Shown here one piece after another: positions 32,077-41,144 of a stretch of DNA of 64,000 nt (its first letter is position 1; each line of letters starts with the position of its first letter). Both the position numbers and the translations under genes were made by a program. The notes beneath the pieces are model-generated. The model saw only the letters and a program-made list of their open reading frames with translations. It was not told the origin of the DNA and made no database searches. The DNA comes from an uncultured Clostridia bacterium. Its GTDB lineage: Bacteria; Bacillota; Clostridia; Christensenellales; UBA1242. The stretch is from positions 124,001-188,000 of the forward strand of contig CAKVHV010000001.1 in assembly GCA_934754475.1 (NCBI GenBank). The letters are read 5' to 3'.

Positions 32077-33918
32077 ATGATTGGAATTACTTCAAAAGAA
32101 TTAAGAGATACTTGGATTAAATTTTATGAGAGCAAAGGACATGTAAATATTGGTGCTGTATCGCTAATTGGTGACGGAACTACAGGTGTTATGTTTAACA
32201 TTGCTGGCATGCAACCTTTGATGCCATATTTACTTGGTCAAAAGCACCCAATGGGTACAAGGCTATGTAATATCCAAGGCTGTGTTAGAACTATAGATAT
32301 TGAATCGGTCGGGGATGAAAGCCATTGTACTTTCTTTGAAATGATGGGAAACTGGAGTCTAGGAGATTATTTCAAGAAAGAAAAAACTGCTTGGACTTTT
32401 GAATTACTTACTTCGAAATTTGGACTTGATGCAAACAAAATTTGTGCAACAGTTTTTGCTGGTGACGAGTCTGCTCCAAAGGATACCGAAACTGCTGAGT
32501 ATCTTGAAAAACTAGGTATCAAAAAAGAAAATATATTCTTCTTGGGAAAAGAAGATAACTGGTGGGAAATAGCCGGAACAACAGGCACACCATGTGGCCC
32601 AGATAATGAGTGGTTCTATCCGCTAAGCGACGAAAAGTGTTCGGAGCATTGTGATATAAATTGTTCTTGCAAGAGATTTGTTGAAATCGGAAACGATGTT
32701 TATATGCAATACGAAAAACTCGAAAATGGCTATGTTCCGCTTAAAAACAAAAATGTTGATACTGGTTTTGGCTTTGAGAGAATGCTCATGTTTTTAAATG
32801 GACTCAAGGATGTATATTTGACCGATGTATTCTATCCAGTTGTTGAGTTTGTTTCAAAGAGTATTGGATGTGAGTACGGCAAAGATGAAAACACGACCAA
32901 ATCCATAAGAATTATTGCCGACCATATGAGAACTGCTCTTATGCTAATTGGCGATAGAAACGGAATAGTTCCTAGTAATGTGGGAAGTGGATATATTTTA
33001 AGAAGACTTCTTAGACGTGCGATTCGTCATGCCAAAAAGATTGGACTAGATGTCAAACTTTTGTCGCAAATTTGCAAAATTTATATAGACCAAGTTTATA
33101 GCGAAGCATATCCAAATTTGAAGGAAAAACATGATTACATTATTTCTCAAATAGATTTGGAAGTTGAAAAATTTAACAAAACTATTGAAGTTGGAACAAA
33201 GGAATTCGAAAAACTTTGTAATGGAATTGTAAGAAAAATTGAATTTATGAAGTCTCAAGACTTAAACTTTGTGCCAACCGAACTAGACAAAACAATTAGC
33301 GGAAAATCTGCTTTTAGACTATATGATACATTCGGCTTCCCAATTGAAATGACTATCGAAATGGCAAAAGAAAAAGGCTTTGATGTTGACGAAGAAGGAT
33401 TTAAACAAGCATACGCCGAACATCAAGAACTAGCAAAGACAACTAGTGCCGGAGCATTTAAGAGTGGTCTTAAAGAAAACGGGGAAATGGAAACAAAATA
33501 TCATACTGCAACACATCTACTTAATGCGGCTTTGAAATTAGTAGTTGGGGAAACTTCGCATCAAATGGGTTCGAATATCACTAGCGAAAGACTAAGATTT
33601 GACTTTGCTTGTGACCATAAATTAACTGAAGAAGAAATTGAAAAAACACAAAAAATTGTTAATGATTGGATAGCCCAAGGACTTAGTGTAAAGTGTGAAG
33701 AAATGTCTAAACAAAAAGCTGTTGAAATAGGTGCTGAACATCAATTTTTGGATAGATACCCAGATGTAGTAACAGTGTATTCAATTGGAGATGTTTCCAA
33801 AGAAATTTGTACAGGTCCACACGTAAAAAATACAAATGAACTTGGAAAATTTGTAATCAAAAAGGAAGAAGCATCGTCAAGCGGTGTTCGTAGAATCAAA
33901 GCAATTTTGGAAAACTAA
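32077..33918 (+). CDS. alaS: Alanyl-tRNA synthetase, short form without the C-Ala domain
   Basis: The class II enzyme charges tRNA-Ala. The 613-residue protein has the full catalytic domain (FNIAGMQPLMPYLLGQ, CVRTIDIESVGDESH, TFFEMMGNWSLGDYFK, NVDTGFGFERM), the tRNA-recognition helices, and the editing domain with zinc ligands HTATH and CTGPH (usually CGGTH). It then stops at about residue 613. The usual bacterial enzyme is ~870 residues, with a C-terminal dimerisation and tRNA-elbow (C-Ala) domain. Nothing downstream encodes the missing part. Similar short enzymes are known in some bacteria with reduced genomes. It has an AAGAGAG site and its own promoter. Confidence 0.92.
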   Translation: MIGITSKELRDTWIKFYESKGHVNIGAVSLIGDGTTGVMFNIAGMQPLMPYLLGQKHPMGTRLCNIQGCVRTIDIESVGDESHCTFFEMMGNWSLGDYFKKEKTAWTFELLTSKFGLDANKICATVFAGDESAPKDTETAEYLEKLGIKKENIFFLGKEDNWWEIAGTTGTPCGPDNEWFYPLSDEKCSEHCDINCSCKRFVEIGNDVYMQYEKLENGYVPLKNKNVDTGFGFERMLMFLNGLKDVYLTDVFYPVVEFVSKSIGCEYGKDENTTKSIRIIADHMRTALMLIGDRNGIVPSNVGSGYILRRLLRRAIRHAKKIGLDVKLLSQICKIYIDQVYSEAYPNLKEKHDYIISQIDLEVEKFNKTIEVGTKEFEKLCNGIVRKIEFMKSQDLNFVPTELDKTISGKSAFRLYDTFGFPIEMTIEMAKEKGFDVDEEGFKQAYAEHQELAKTTSAGAFKSGLKENGEMETKYHTATHLLNAALKLVVGETSHQMGSNITSERLRFDFACDHKLTEEEIEKTQKIVNDWIAQGLSVKCEEMSKQKAVEIGAEHQFLDRYPDVVTVYSIGDVSKEICTGPHVKNTNELGKFVIKKEEASSSGVRRIKAILEN

Positions 33919-33923
33919 ATATC

Positions 33924-33972
33924 AAAAGGCATAAAAAACGGGCTTTGTCTGTTAATTATGTCTTTTTTTGAT
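33924..33972 (+). terminator. Probable terminator after alaS
   Basis: AAAAGGCATAA (33924-33934) pairs with TTATGTCTTTT (33956-33966) with one mismatch, then T run. Confidence 0.55.
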
Positions 33973-34035
33973 TAAAGTAATTGCAAAAAATACAAAAATA
34001 ATATATACTAAAAAAAATATCACTAGGAGTTTTGT

Positions 34036-35586
34036 ATGAGAGCATTAAAGGGTCTTATGATATATATCGGAATAGTGCTTGGAATTATTTTGGGAATTGG
34101 AGTACTGCTTTTTGGAGTAATGTATTTTGTTCCAAGTTTTCGAATTGCCGGTGTAGGTGTAATTCATAATAGCACTGTGGTCAAAGACTCTATTGTTGAT
34201 TTGGCTGAGTATCCCACACCAGCAAATTATGTGCTTAATGTAAGTTCCAAAAATATTAGCATTAACATTAATTCTAAGGATGAAGGAACTGACATCAGTT
34301 ATTCATTTGGAAATTCAGTTTTTGGAATTGCTTATGATATGACAGAGTACAAAGTTATCAAAAGTATTGAAAATGAAAGTGGCACACTCAAAATTAATGT
34401 GACTCTCACTGAACCAAACGGACTTATCTCTGCCAAAAATGCAAGTTTAAATATTTTTGTTCCAAAAAATCTTAGATATTCAATTATGACAAGTACAAAT
34501 TCGGGTAGCATTGAGATTGGAACAAGCAAATCTGATTTTGAAATCAATAATTTAACTATTAATACAACTTCGGGCAAATTTACTTTGGGCACAATTGGAA
34601 CTACTGTTGACGACGGGGTTTCGACTACTTTAAATTCACTTAATTTGAGTACAAACAAAGGTTTGTTTGATTTAAAGGCAATTAATAATCTAACTGTTCT
34701 TAATACAATCAAGTTGCAAGCAACAAACGGAACATTTATGTTCGATTCGGTCAATGCGTCATTTAATGTAACTGGCAAAGGTATCAAACTTGATGCAAAT
34801 ACAATTACGACTGATAGTAATGGATTTAAGTTTATTAGCGAAAATGGATATTTTGATATTAACAAAATTGTTACTCCAGCGGGAGTAGAAAATACTATTG
34901 TGACTGAAAATTGTGATGTTAAGATTAACGAAATCACAGGTAGAACTGGAATAGTTACAACTTATGGAAATATAAATATTGGAACTCTTAGTAGTCTTGC
35001 AATTCTTCAAAGCGAACATGGAAATGTAACAATTTCAAAGGCTTTGGAAGATATTAAGGTTACTACAAAATTTGGAAATATTACAGTTAATTCATATTTG
35101 AAAAGTGCAAAATTTGTAAGTGTTAGGGGAAATATCAACGTAAAAAGCACTGGTGAGTACATTCAAAATGCTTATACTGAGATTGAAAACACCGAAGGTC
35201 AAGTAAATGTTGACAATAGGATTAACAAACTACTACTCAAAACTTATGGCTCTTCAAAGTGTGAAATAACTTTTAGAGAAATCAAAGGTGGACTTACTAA
35301 TCCGCTTGATGTTTTCCAACACAAAATTGATATTCACAAAAATGGTTCGGCTTTGGTTCTTATGCCAACAGTTAACTATAACACTCCTTTCAAATTCAAA
35401 GCAAAAGGAGATATTAGTGGAAGATTCTCTGGTGTTTCGGCGGGAAACATTGGTGGCGAAATCTATTCAAGTGACGAATATCAATACTATCCACAAGATA
35501 GCGAAGCATCCAAAGAAGCAAGTAAACAAAGTTGTTATTTTGAATTTTATGGAACTATTAGATTTGAAGGATATAATAACAACTGA
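34036..35586 (+). CDS. Membrane-anchored beta-solenoid surface protein (DUF4097-like)
   Basis: The 516-residue protein has an N-terminal membrane helix (about 8-32) and then a long series of short beta-strand repeats. Many turns contain Asn-Gly or similar pairs: STNSGSIEIG, TTSGKFTLGT, ATNGTFMFDS, SENGYFDINK, TTYGNINIGT, SEHGNVTISK, TKFGNITVNS and SVRGNINVKS, about 20-30 residues apart. This is the pattern of DUF4097-type right-handed beta helices. It would stand on the outer face of the membrane. The ligand and role are unknown. A bidirectional terminator separates it from the convergent mutase gene. Confidence 0.75.
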   Translation: MRALKGLMIYIGIVLGIILGIGVLLFGVMYFVPSFRIAGVGVIHNSTVVKDSIVDLAEYPTPANYVLNVSSKNISININSKDEGTDISYSFGNSVFGIAYDMTEYKVIKSIENESGTLKINVTLTEPNGLISAKNASLNIFVPKNLRYSIMTSTNSGSIEIGTSKSDFEINNLTINTTSGKFTLGTIGTTVDDGVSTTLNSLNLSTNKGLFDLKAINNLTVLNTIKLQATNGTFMFDSVNASFNVTGKGIKLDANTITTDSNGFKFISENGYFDINKIVTPAGVENTIVTENCDVKINEITGRTGIVTTYGNINIGTLSSLAILQSEHGNVTISKALEDIKVTTKFGNITVNSYLKSAKFVSVRGNINVKSTGEYIQNAYTEIENTEGQVNVDNRINKLLLKTYGSSKCEITFREIKGGLTNPLDVFQHKIDIHKNGSALVLMPTVNYNTPFKFKAKGDISGRFSGVSAGNIGGEIYSSDEYQYYPQDSEASKEASKQSCYFEFYGTIRFEGYNNN

Positions 35587-35593
35587 TTGATTT

Positions 35594-35647
35594 AAAAAAA
35601 CATATTAGTTTTAACTCAAAAGTTAATATTTACTAATATGTTTTTTT
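35594..35647. terminator. Bidirectional terminator between convergent genes
   Basis: AAAAAAACATATTAGT (35594-35609) is complementary to ACTAATATGTTTTTTT (35632-35647). Confidence 0.8.
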
Positions 35648-35648
35648 G

Positions 35649-37067
35649 TTATTTAATTTTTTTGTTGTTATTAATATCATTTACAAAATTCAAAATTGAT
35701 TTTATGTTTCTTTCGCACTCAATTTCGGTTGTAAATTCCACATGATATCTAAGCAAATTTTCTGTCCCCGAAAATCTTATATGAACCCAGTTTCCGCCTT
35801 CAAAAATATATTTAACTCCGTCGCCAAACTTGATTTCAATTGGTTTGTATGCAAACTTAGGCTGTTTTGATTTAATGATTTTTAGGAACTTTTGTTTGTT
35901 GTTAACTAAGGTATTTCCTTCAACATAAGTTGAAATATATCCGGCAAATTCTTTGACTTCTTCGACTATTTTGCTAATAGGCTTGTTAATAGTCAAAACC
36001 GCATCCAAAAACATTGCAATTTCAAACATGCTATCTTTGGCTGGGGTGTAGTTTCTAACTGTAAATCCGCCCGAACTCTCTCCGCCAATTAGGGCATTGG
36101 TTTCATTCATTTTTGCAGAAATATATTTAAATCCCACATCTGTTTCGTGACATTTGTAGCCAAACTTTTCGGCAAGCATATCGCTTAGATGACTTGTTGA
36201 CATGTTTCTAACAATATCGCCAGACATGTTTCGATATTTAACCAAATAATAATAGATGATTGGCATTATAATGTTATTAGAAAAATATTCGCCTTTTTCA
36301 TCAATAATTCCAAGTCTATCACCGTCAGCATCGCATGCAAGTCCTATTTTGTATCTACCTTTGACTACTTGATTTTTGAACACTTCAAGACAATTTTCAT
36401 TTGGGCATGGCAAAATATTTCCAAAGCATGGGTCAACTTTATCGTTAATTATATCAAAGTTTTCAAGTTTAAACATTTTTGCAAATAATTTGGCAGGCTC
36501 GGCAGTTACTCCGTACATACAATCAAATAGTATTTTTGTTTTGTTTCCTTTGAAATCTTTTGAAACAAACTTTTCGATGTTCTTCAAATATTCCTTGGTG
36601 TTATCAAATTCTTTAATAATCTTTGAGTCGCATGCTCTGTCAAAATCTAGTGATTTAACTCTTAAGTTTTTGTTAGATAATTTTTCTATTTTGGATGTTA
36701 ATTCGTTTTGGGCATCGAAACCGCCTTTGACACAAATCTTTATGCCATTATAAACATAAGGATTATGACTGGCAGTAATTGTAATGCCATAGTCAATATC
36801 AAGATTTTTGACGCCAAACATGACTTGTGGAGTAGGAATTGGGTGTGGATACATAAGAACTTCAATTTTGTTTCCAGCCAATACTTCGGCAAACCATTTT
36901 GCAAAGTAGTCTGACATAAACCTTCTATCAAATCCTATTACCACTGGCTTTGAAGATTTTTCTTTTTTAATAATTATAGATAGCGCTTGGGCGATTTTTT
37001 GAACATTCTCTTTTGTAAAGTCTTCGCCTATTTTTGCTCTAAAACCACTTGTTCCAAATTTTATCAT
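35649..37067 (-). CDS. Phosphoglucomutase/phosphomannomutase
   Basis: The 472-residue enzyme of the alpha-D-phosphohexomutase family moves phosphate between C1 and C6 of a hexose. All four family motifs are present: the phosphoserine loop TASHNPYVYNG (Ser at about 101), the metal loop DADGDRLGI (about 243-251), the sugar-binding loop GGESSGGF (about 327-334) and the phosphate-binding loop RFSGTENLLR near the C-terminus. Whether glucose, mannose or glucosamine phosphate is preferred cannot be read by eye. It provides activated sugars for wall and surface polysaccharide. Divergent from the ABC ATPase gene. Confidence 0.9.
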   Translation of the reverse strand: MIKFGTSGFRAKIGEDFTKENVQKIAQALSIIIKKEKSSKPVVIGFDRRFMSDYFAKWFAEVLAGNKIEVLMYPHPIPTPQVMFGVKNLDIDYGITITASHNPYVYNGIKICVKGGFDAQNELTSKIEKLSNKNLRVKSLDFDRACDSKIIKEFDNTKEYLKNIEKFVSKDFKGNKTKILFDCMYGVTAEPAKLFAKMFKLENFDIINDKVDPCFGNILPCPNENCLEVFKNQVVKGRYKIGLACDADGDRLGIIDEKGEYFSNNIIMPIIYYYLVKYRNMSGDIVRNMSTSHLSDMLAEKFGYKCHETDVGFKYISAKMNETNALIGGESSGGFTVRNYTPAKDSMFEIAMFLDAVLTINKPISKIVEEVKEFAGYISTYVEGNTLVNNKQKFLKIIKSKQPKFAYKPIEIKFGDGVKYIFEGGNWVHIRFSGTENLLRYHVEFTTEIECERNIKSILNFVNDINNNKKIK

Positions 37068-37154
37068 AAGTACCTTCCTTTTTTACATACATATTTTAAA
37101 TTATAAATATAAAAAAATCAATTATATTATATACAAATATTTATTTTTATTTGG

Positions 37155-37183
37155 TTGTCATTTTGTATAAATTTTAGTAAAAT
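37155..37183 (+). promoter_or_regulatory. Promoter of the degenerate ABC ATPase gene
   Basis: TTGTCA (37155-37160), 17-base spacer, TAAAAT (37178-37183), 25 bases before the start codon. Confidence 0.65.
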
Positions 37184-37207
37184 ATAAGTATAATTATAGG
37201 AGTATGT

Positions 37208-37879
37208 ATGCTAAAGGTTGAACATTTGTATGTGTCTTTTACAAAAGAATTTTATACACTCAATGACATAAATTTGGAACTAGGTGATAGAGATAGGCTA
37301 GTTATAATTGGTAGCAAGGAAAGTGGAAGAACAGCCATGCTTAGAACGTTTGTTGGTCTTGAGTCTATTGCCAAAGGAAATATTTTGTACAAAAATATTA
37401 GCCTAGAAAAAATTGATTTTCAAAACGATGTGTCACTTGGATACTTGCCGGCAAGTGGTGCTTTTTTGGATAGTAAGACTGTTAAACAAAATTTGGATTA
37501 TGTCTTGGATATTAGAAACAAAGACGATAGTTTCAAAAATATCAAAGTTAATAATGCACTTGTGGAATATGGTCTTGATTATATCAAAAACAAAAAAGTC
37601 AAAGAACTCAATTACTTAGAAAAACTTAAACTTTCAATTGCAAGATTGTCTCTTAGAAATATTGATATATTCTTGATAGATGATATTTTTGAAAAACTAT
37701 CCACTTTGGAAAAAGACAAAATTATCAAAAATATTAAGTCTTTGATTAAAGTTAATGATGCTAGTGCTATAATTATGACCGATGACGAAAAGGTCGCTGA
37801 CGCATTTGGTTATCCAAGAAAATATTTGGTCTATGGCTCACTACAAGACGAAAAAGAAAAAGTCGAAGTTAATAACTAA
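37208..37879 (+). CDS. Degenerate ABC transporter ATP-binding protein
   Basis: The 223-residue protein has the length and strand order of an ABC ATPase, but each catalytic motif is altered. Walker A reads GSKESGRTAM (the essential Lys is Arg, about residue 44). The Q-loop position in LGYLPASGAF has no Gln. The LSGGQ signature is replaced by LNYLEKLKLS. Walker B FLIDDIF has Asp instead of the catalytic Glu. The H-loop His is missing (IIMTDDEKV). No permease gene is beside it. The reading frame is intact and has its own promoter and terminator, so this is a maintained gene rather than a decaying one, probably a non-hydrolysing structural or regulatory protein. Confidence 0.8.
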   Translation: MLKVEHLYVSFTKEFYTLNDINLELGDRDRLVIIGSKESGRTAMLRTFVGLESIAKGNILYKNISLEKIDFQNDVSLGYLPASGAFLDSKTVKQNLDYVLDIRNKDDSFKNIKVNNALVEYGLDYIKNKKVKELNYLEKLKLSIARLSLRNIDIFLIDDIFEKLSTLEKDKIIKNIKSLIKVNDASAIIMTDDEKVADAFGYPRKYLVYGSLQDEKEKVEVNN

Positions 37880-37887
37880 AAAATAAC

Positions 37888-37919
37888 CCCGTTATTGAAA
37901 ATAATAACGGGATTTTTTT
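37888..37919 (+). terminator. Intrinsic terminator after the ABC ATPase gene
   Basis: CCCGTTATT (37888-37896) pairs with AATAACGGG (37903-37911), followed by ATTTTTTT. Confidence 0.85.
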
Positions 37920-37929
37920 GTTACAGTCG

Positions 37930-38370
37930 TTAGTCAATTTTTTTGAGTGAACTAATGCTTACCTTGTTTGTATCGGGGAACTCGTTTTGGGGTGTGATTT
38001 CTTGTCCTTTTATATTTGGAAGCATTGAAAACAATTTTTGCATATCTGGATTATCTTTGAAGAGTAGTTTGCTAAATATTTGCATCATATCCTTGGGATT
38101 TTTTTTGCTACCAGACATCATTTGAATGAGTGGGAGTAGCATGCTTAGATTTAAATTTTCGCTCTTGTTATCAGGTGAAACATTCTGAGTGGCGACTGGA
38201 TTATCATATTTAAATCTACTTTCAGATTGTTTTCTTATAATTTCCTGACCAGACTTTGTGTATCTTAAGGGAAACTCGCCATAGGGATACTGCTCGATGA
38301 CTTCTTTGGGAATAGAATTATTATTTGAATTATTGCTACTTAGATTTTGAAACATATCAATCATATTCAT
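37930..38370 (-). CDS. Hypothetical protein of 146 residues
   Basis: I do not recognise this protein. It has no signal peptide or membrane helix. The N-terminus is Asn/Ser-rich (LSSNNSNNNS), then YPYGEFPLRYTKSGQEIIRK, a polar linker, and a Met/Leu-rich amphipathic helical part (LSMLLPLIQMMSG, MQIFSKLLF, LFSMLPNIKG). It begins after a GGGAG site. It is divergent from the 91-residue gene and subtilase, so the three may belong together, but there is no direct evidence. Confidence 0.55.
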   Translation of the reverse strand: MNMIDMFQNLSSNNSNNNSIPKEVIEQYPYGEFPLRYTKSGQEIIRKQSESRFKYDNPVATQNVSPDNKSENLNLSMLLPLIQMMSGSKKNPKDMMQIFSKLLFKDNPDMQKLFSMLPNIKGQEITPQNEFPDTNKVSISSLKKID

Positions 38371-38531
38371 AAAAAACTCCCAAAATAATCTTTTACATAT
38401 TTTATATGAAATAGAAAGTCTATTTGTTAAAATTTATATTTATTATTTATGTTTTTTGTAAATTACTATTAACTTAATGTTTGAGTCATTTCATATAATG
38501 TAATAATGTTAAATTTTGTAGGAGACAAATC

Positions 38532-38807
38532 ATGGCAAATTTTAGTGATTATAATTGGAGTGAAGAAAACAAAACGCAAACTCAAAAACCTAGTGAACAA
38601 GATTTAGAAAAGTTAATTGATAAATATAGCGAACTAGATAGTGACTCTCTTATGAAAGAATTTTTGAAAATGACGTTGGAAAGAAAAAGACAGGGGAAAC
38701 TTGATGACAATGAACTTAGTGTTATCAAAAATTCAATTTTGCCATATCTTAATGAGTCGCAAAAGCAAAGTTTGAATAGTATCTTGGAAATTGTAAAAAA
38801 TGTTTAG
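38532..38807 (+). CDS. Hypothetical protein of 91 residues, coupled to a subtilase
   Basis: A small cytoplasmic protein predicted to be mostly helical (LEKLIDKYSELDSDSLMKEF, then LKMTLERKRQGKLDDNEL and a last helix to the end), with no motif I can name. It has an AGGAG site and the 3' end overlaps the start of the subtilase gene by 8 bases, which suggests translational coupling and a joint role, for example as an inhibitor, chaperone or substrate of the protease. Confidence 0.6.
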   Translation: MANFSDYNWSEENKTQTQKPSEQDLEKLIDKYSELDSDSLMKEFLKMTLERKRQGKLDDNELSVIKNSILPYLNESQKQSLNSILEIVKNV

Positions 38808-39939
38808 CAAAATAGATAAAAAATTACTTGGGAAAATTATACTTCAAAGTAATTCAAAATCTAAGATTAATTGTATAATTCTTTCCAATGAATACAAAAG
38901 CACAAGAAATGAAATCAAAAAAATCTGTGGTGACAATTTTTTGGAATTGCCATTTATTTCTGGTTTTGCTGTGGCTTGTACAATTACAAATGTTTATAGT
39001 ATTGCAAAACTAAATTGTGTAAGATTTATCTCAAGCGACATGAAAGTCTCAAGCCTAATATTTAAATCAAAAAAGTTTTTGAAAACAAATTTAATAGAGC
39101 AAAATGCCAACTCGAAAATCAAACATTCGGTCGTTGTAATTGACACTGGAATATATCCACATATTGATTTTGTTTTGGGCAAAAATAGAGTAATTAAATT
39201 TGTAGATTTGATTAATGACAAAAAAGAAATGTACGATGATAATGGCCATGGAACTTTTGTTTCTGGCATTTTGTGTGGAAGTGGAATTGCTAAGAATTAT
39301 AGTGGAATTGACACAAGCGTAGATTTAATTGTCATAAAAGCACTAGATAGTGACGGAGAAACTACGTCTATTAAAATTTTACAAGCAATGCAGTGGGTGC
39401 TTGATAACAAAGAAAAATATAATATCAAAGTTGTTTGTATGAGTTTTGGAAGTCTAGTTGGCGAAAAAAATGACCCGCTTATGTTTGGGGCAGAAACACT
39501 TTGGAATAGTGGAATTTGTGTTGTAAGTGCTGGTGGAAATAGTGGGCCTGAGTCGGGGACAATAATGTCGCCGGGGTCATCAAAAAAAATAATTACAGTA
39601 GGCTCTCTTGACAAAATCGATTTCGGACTAAAGGTTGCTGACTTTAGTAGTAGGGGTCCTGCGTTTAATTATTACAAGCCAGATTTATTAGTACCGGGAG
39701 TAGATATAATATCTACAAATGTATTTAGTAAAGACCATAAATTTTATACCAAAATGACGGGTACTAGTGTTTCGACTCCAATGGTCGCTGGAATAGTGAG
39801 TTTGCTTTATTCAATTAACTTTAATTACACACCCGACCAAATAAAATACATGCTTATAAATTCATGTGTAAAAATTACTGGAGATAGAAACAGTGAAGGC
39901 TTTGGTTATCTTGATTTGGAAAAATTAATTTTGCTATAA
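38800..39939 (+). CDS. Subtilisin-like serine protease (S8), probably intracellular
   Basis: The 379-residue protein has the complete S8 triad: Asp in VVVIDTGIYPH (about 113), His in DNGHGTFVSG (about 150) and Ser in MTGTSVSTPMVAG (about 325), plus the oxyanion Asn in VVSAGGNSGPESG. About 100 residues precede the catalytic domain and could be a short pro-region. There is no signal peptide, so it may act in the cytoplasm like AprX/ISP-type proteases. It is translated with the small gene before it and ends close to a convergent gene. Confidence 0.88.
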   Translation: MFSKIDKKLLGKIILQSNSKSKINCIILSNEYKSTRNEIKKICGDNFLELPFISGFAVACTITNVYSIAKLNCVRFISSDMKVSSLIFKSKKFLKTNLIEQNANSKIKHSVVVIDTGIYPHIDFVLGKNRVIKFVDLINDKKEMYDDNGHGTFVSGILCGSGIAKNYSGIDTSVDLIVIKALDSDGETTSIKILQAMQWVLDNKEKYNIKVVCMSFGSLVGEKNDPLMFGAETLWNSGICVVSAGGNSGPESGTIMSPGSSKKIITVGSLDKIDFGLKVADFSSRGPAFNYYKPDLLVPGVDIISTNVFSKDHKFYTKMTGTSVSTPMVAGIVSLLYSINFNYTPDQIKYMLINSCVKITGDRNSEGFGYLDLEKLILL

Positions 39940-39951
39940 AAAAATTGCATT

Positions 39952-41073
39952 TTATAATGCAATTTTTTTGATGGCTTCTACACATTTTTGAATATCTCTT
40001 TTTGAATTAAAATAGGATATGCTTATTCGTGTTGTTCCGTTTTTGAGTGTGCCTAAATATTTATGAATAGTTGGTGCGCAGTGCAAACCGCTTCGAGTAG
40101 CAATTCCAAATTGTTCATCCAATATGTCACTTACTTCGCTACTATCTTTTCCTTTCAGTGTGAACGATACAACTCCCGCATGTGTGTTTGTTGAATACAA
40201 AGTTACATTTGAGATTTGCTTTAGTTCTGAAATTAAAGTAGTTGTTAAATTTTCGATTTTTTGATTAATCTTATCTTGCTTTCGTCTAACAAATTTTAGT
40301 CCATGATACATTCCCATAATCCCCGGCAAGTTTGGTGTTCCGCTTTCTAACCCTTCGGGAGTTTCGAGTGGTTGCTTAATTTGATTGCTATATGTTCCAG
40401 TTCCGCCATAAAGTAGTGGAGTAAGCGATACGTTGTTTATAAGAAGCGCTCCAATTCCTTCGGGAGCATATAGTCCTTTGTGTCCCGCAATTGATAACAT
40501 GTTAATATTCATATCTTGCATGTTAATATATTCATGACCGACACTTTGCGCTCCGTCAACCAAGAATAGTAATCCATGTTTTTTGCACATTTTTCCGATG
40601 CTTTCTATGTTTTGCGTAGCACCTGTAACATTGCTTGTGTGATTGACTATGACTAGATATGTATTTGACTTTATGTGCTTTTGAATTTCAATCGGGGTTA
40701 TTTTTCCGTTCTTGTTAGGCTCGACTACTGTATAAGTTATGTTATGTGTAGTTTTGAGTCTTTCGAGCGCTCGCATTACACTATTGTGTTCATAAACGGT
40801 TGTTATTATATGTCCGCCCTTTTTTGCACATCCAAAAATCGCTGTATTAAGTGCCATTGTGCATCCACTTGTAAATATAACGTTATCTGGTGTTGTTCCA
40901 AATGTATCTGCAAATAACTCTCTGCATCTAAAAACTTTTTCTCCCGTTATCTGTGCTCGTTTGTATCCGGCTCTGCTTGGATTTATGCTGTACTTCGTTA
41001 CAGACATAAGTTGTGATAAAACAACACTGAGTGGTTTTTTGTGAGTTGTTGAACTATTGTCTAAATATATCAT
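39952..41073 (-). CDS. Cysteine desulfurase-like PLP enzyme (EF2568 family)
   Basis: The 373-residue class V aminotransferase-fold enzyme begins YLDNSSTTHKKP and has the PLP lysine in SIAGHKGLYAPEG (about 203-204 region). Further signatures are VDGAQSVGH, the LESGTPNLPG segment and a C-terminal RSGLHCAPTIH with the catalytic-type Cys. The pattern fits the branch typified by Enterococcus EF2568 rather than IscS/NifS, a branch found with selenium and molybdenum-hydroxylase genes. A DUF3343 gene lies directly upstream in the opposite direction, which supports this. A sulfur or selenium transfer role is likely. Confidence 0.82.
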   Translation of the reverse strand: MIYLDNSSTTHKKPLSVVLSQLMSVTKYSINPSRAGYKRAQITGEKVFRCRELFADTFGTTPDNVIFTSGCTMALNTAIFGCAKKGGHIITTVYEHNSVMRALERLKTTHNITYTVVEPNKNGKITPIEIQKHIKSNTYLVIVNHTSNVTGATQNIESIGKMCKKHGLLFLVDGAQSVGHEYINMQDMNINMLSIAGHKGLYAPEGIGALLINNVSLTPLLYGGTGTYSNQIKQPLETPEGLESGTPNLPGIMGMYHGLKFVRRKQDKINQKIENLTTTLISELKQISNVTLYSTNTHAGVVSFTLKGKDSSEVSDILDEQFGIATRSGLHCAPTIHKYLGTLKNGTTRISISYFNSKRDIQKCVEAIKKIAL

Positions 41074-41144
41074 TTTTTCTCCTTTTTAACAATTTTTAAT
41101 AATTCACAATATTATGAAATAGAATTACTTTTGTTGGGGTTACT

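Noticed and set aside
34332..34937. Minus-strand frame of 201 residues opposite the beta-solenoid gene
   Set aside because: It is the mirror of the repeat-rich gene, which has a ribosome binding site, membrane helix and sensible composition.
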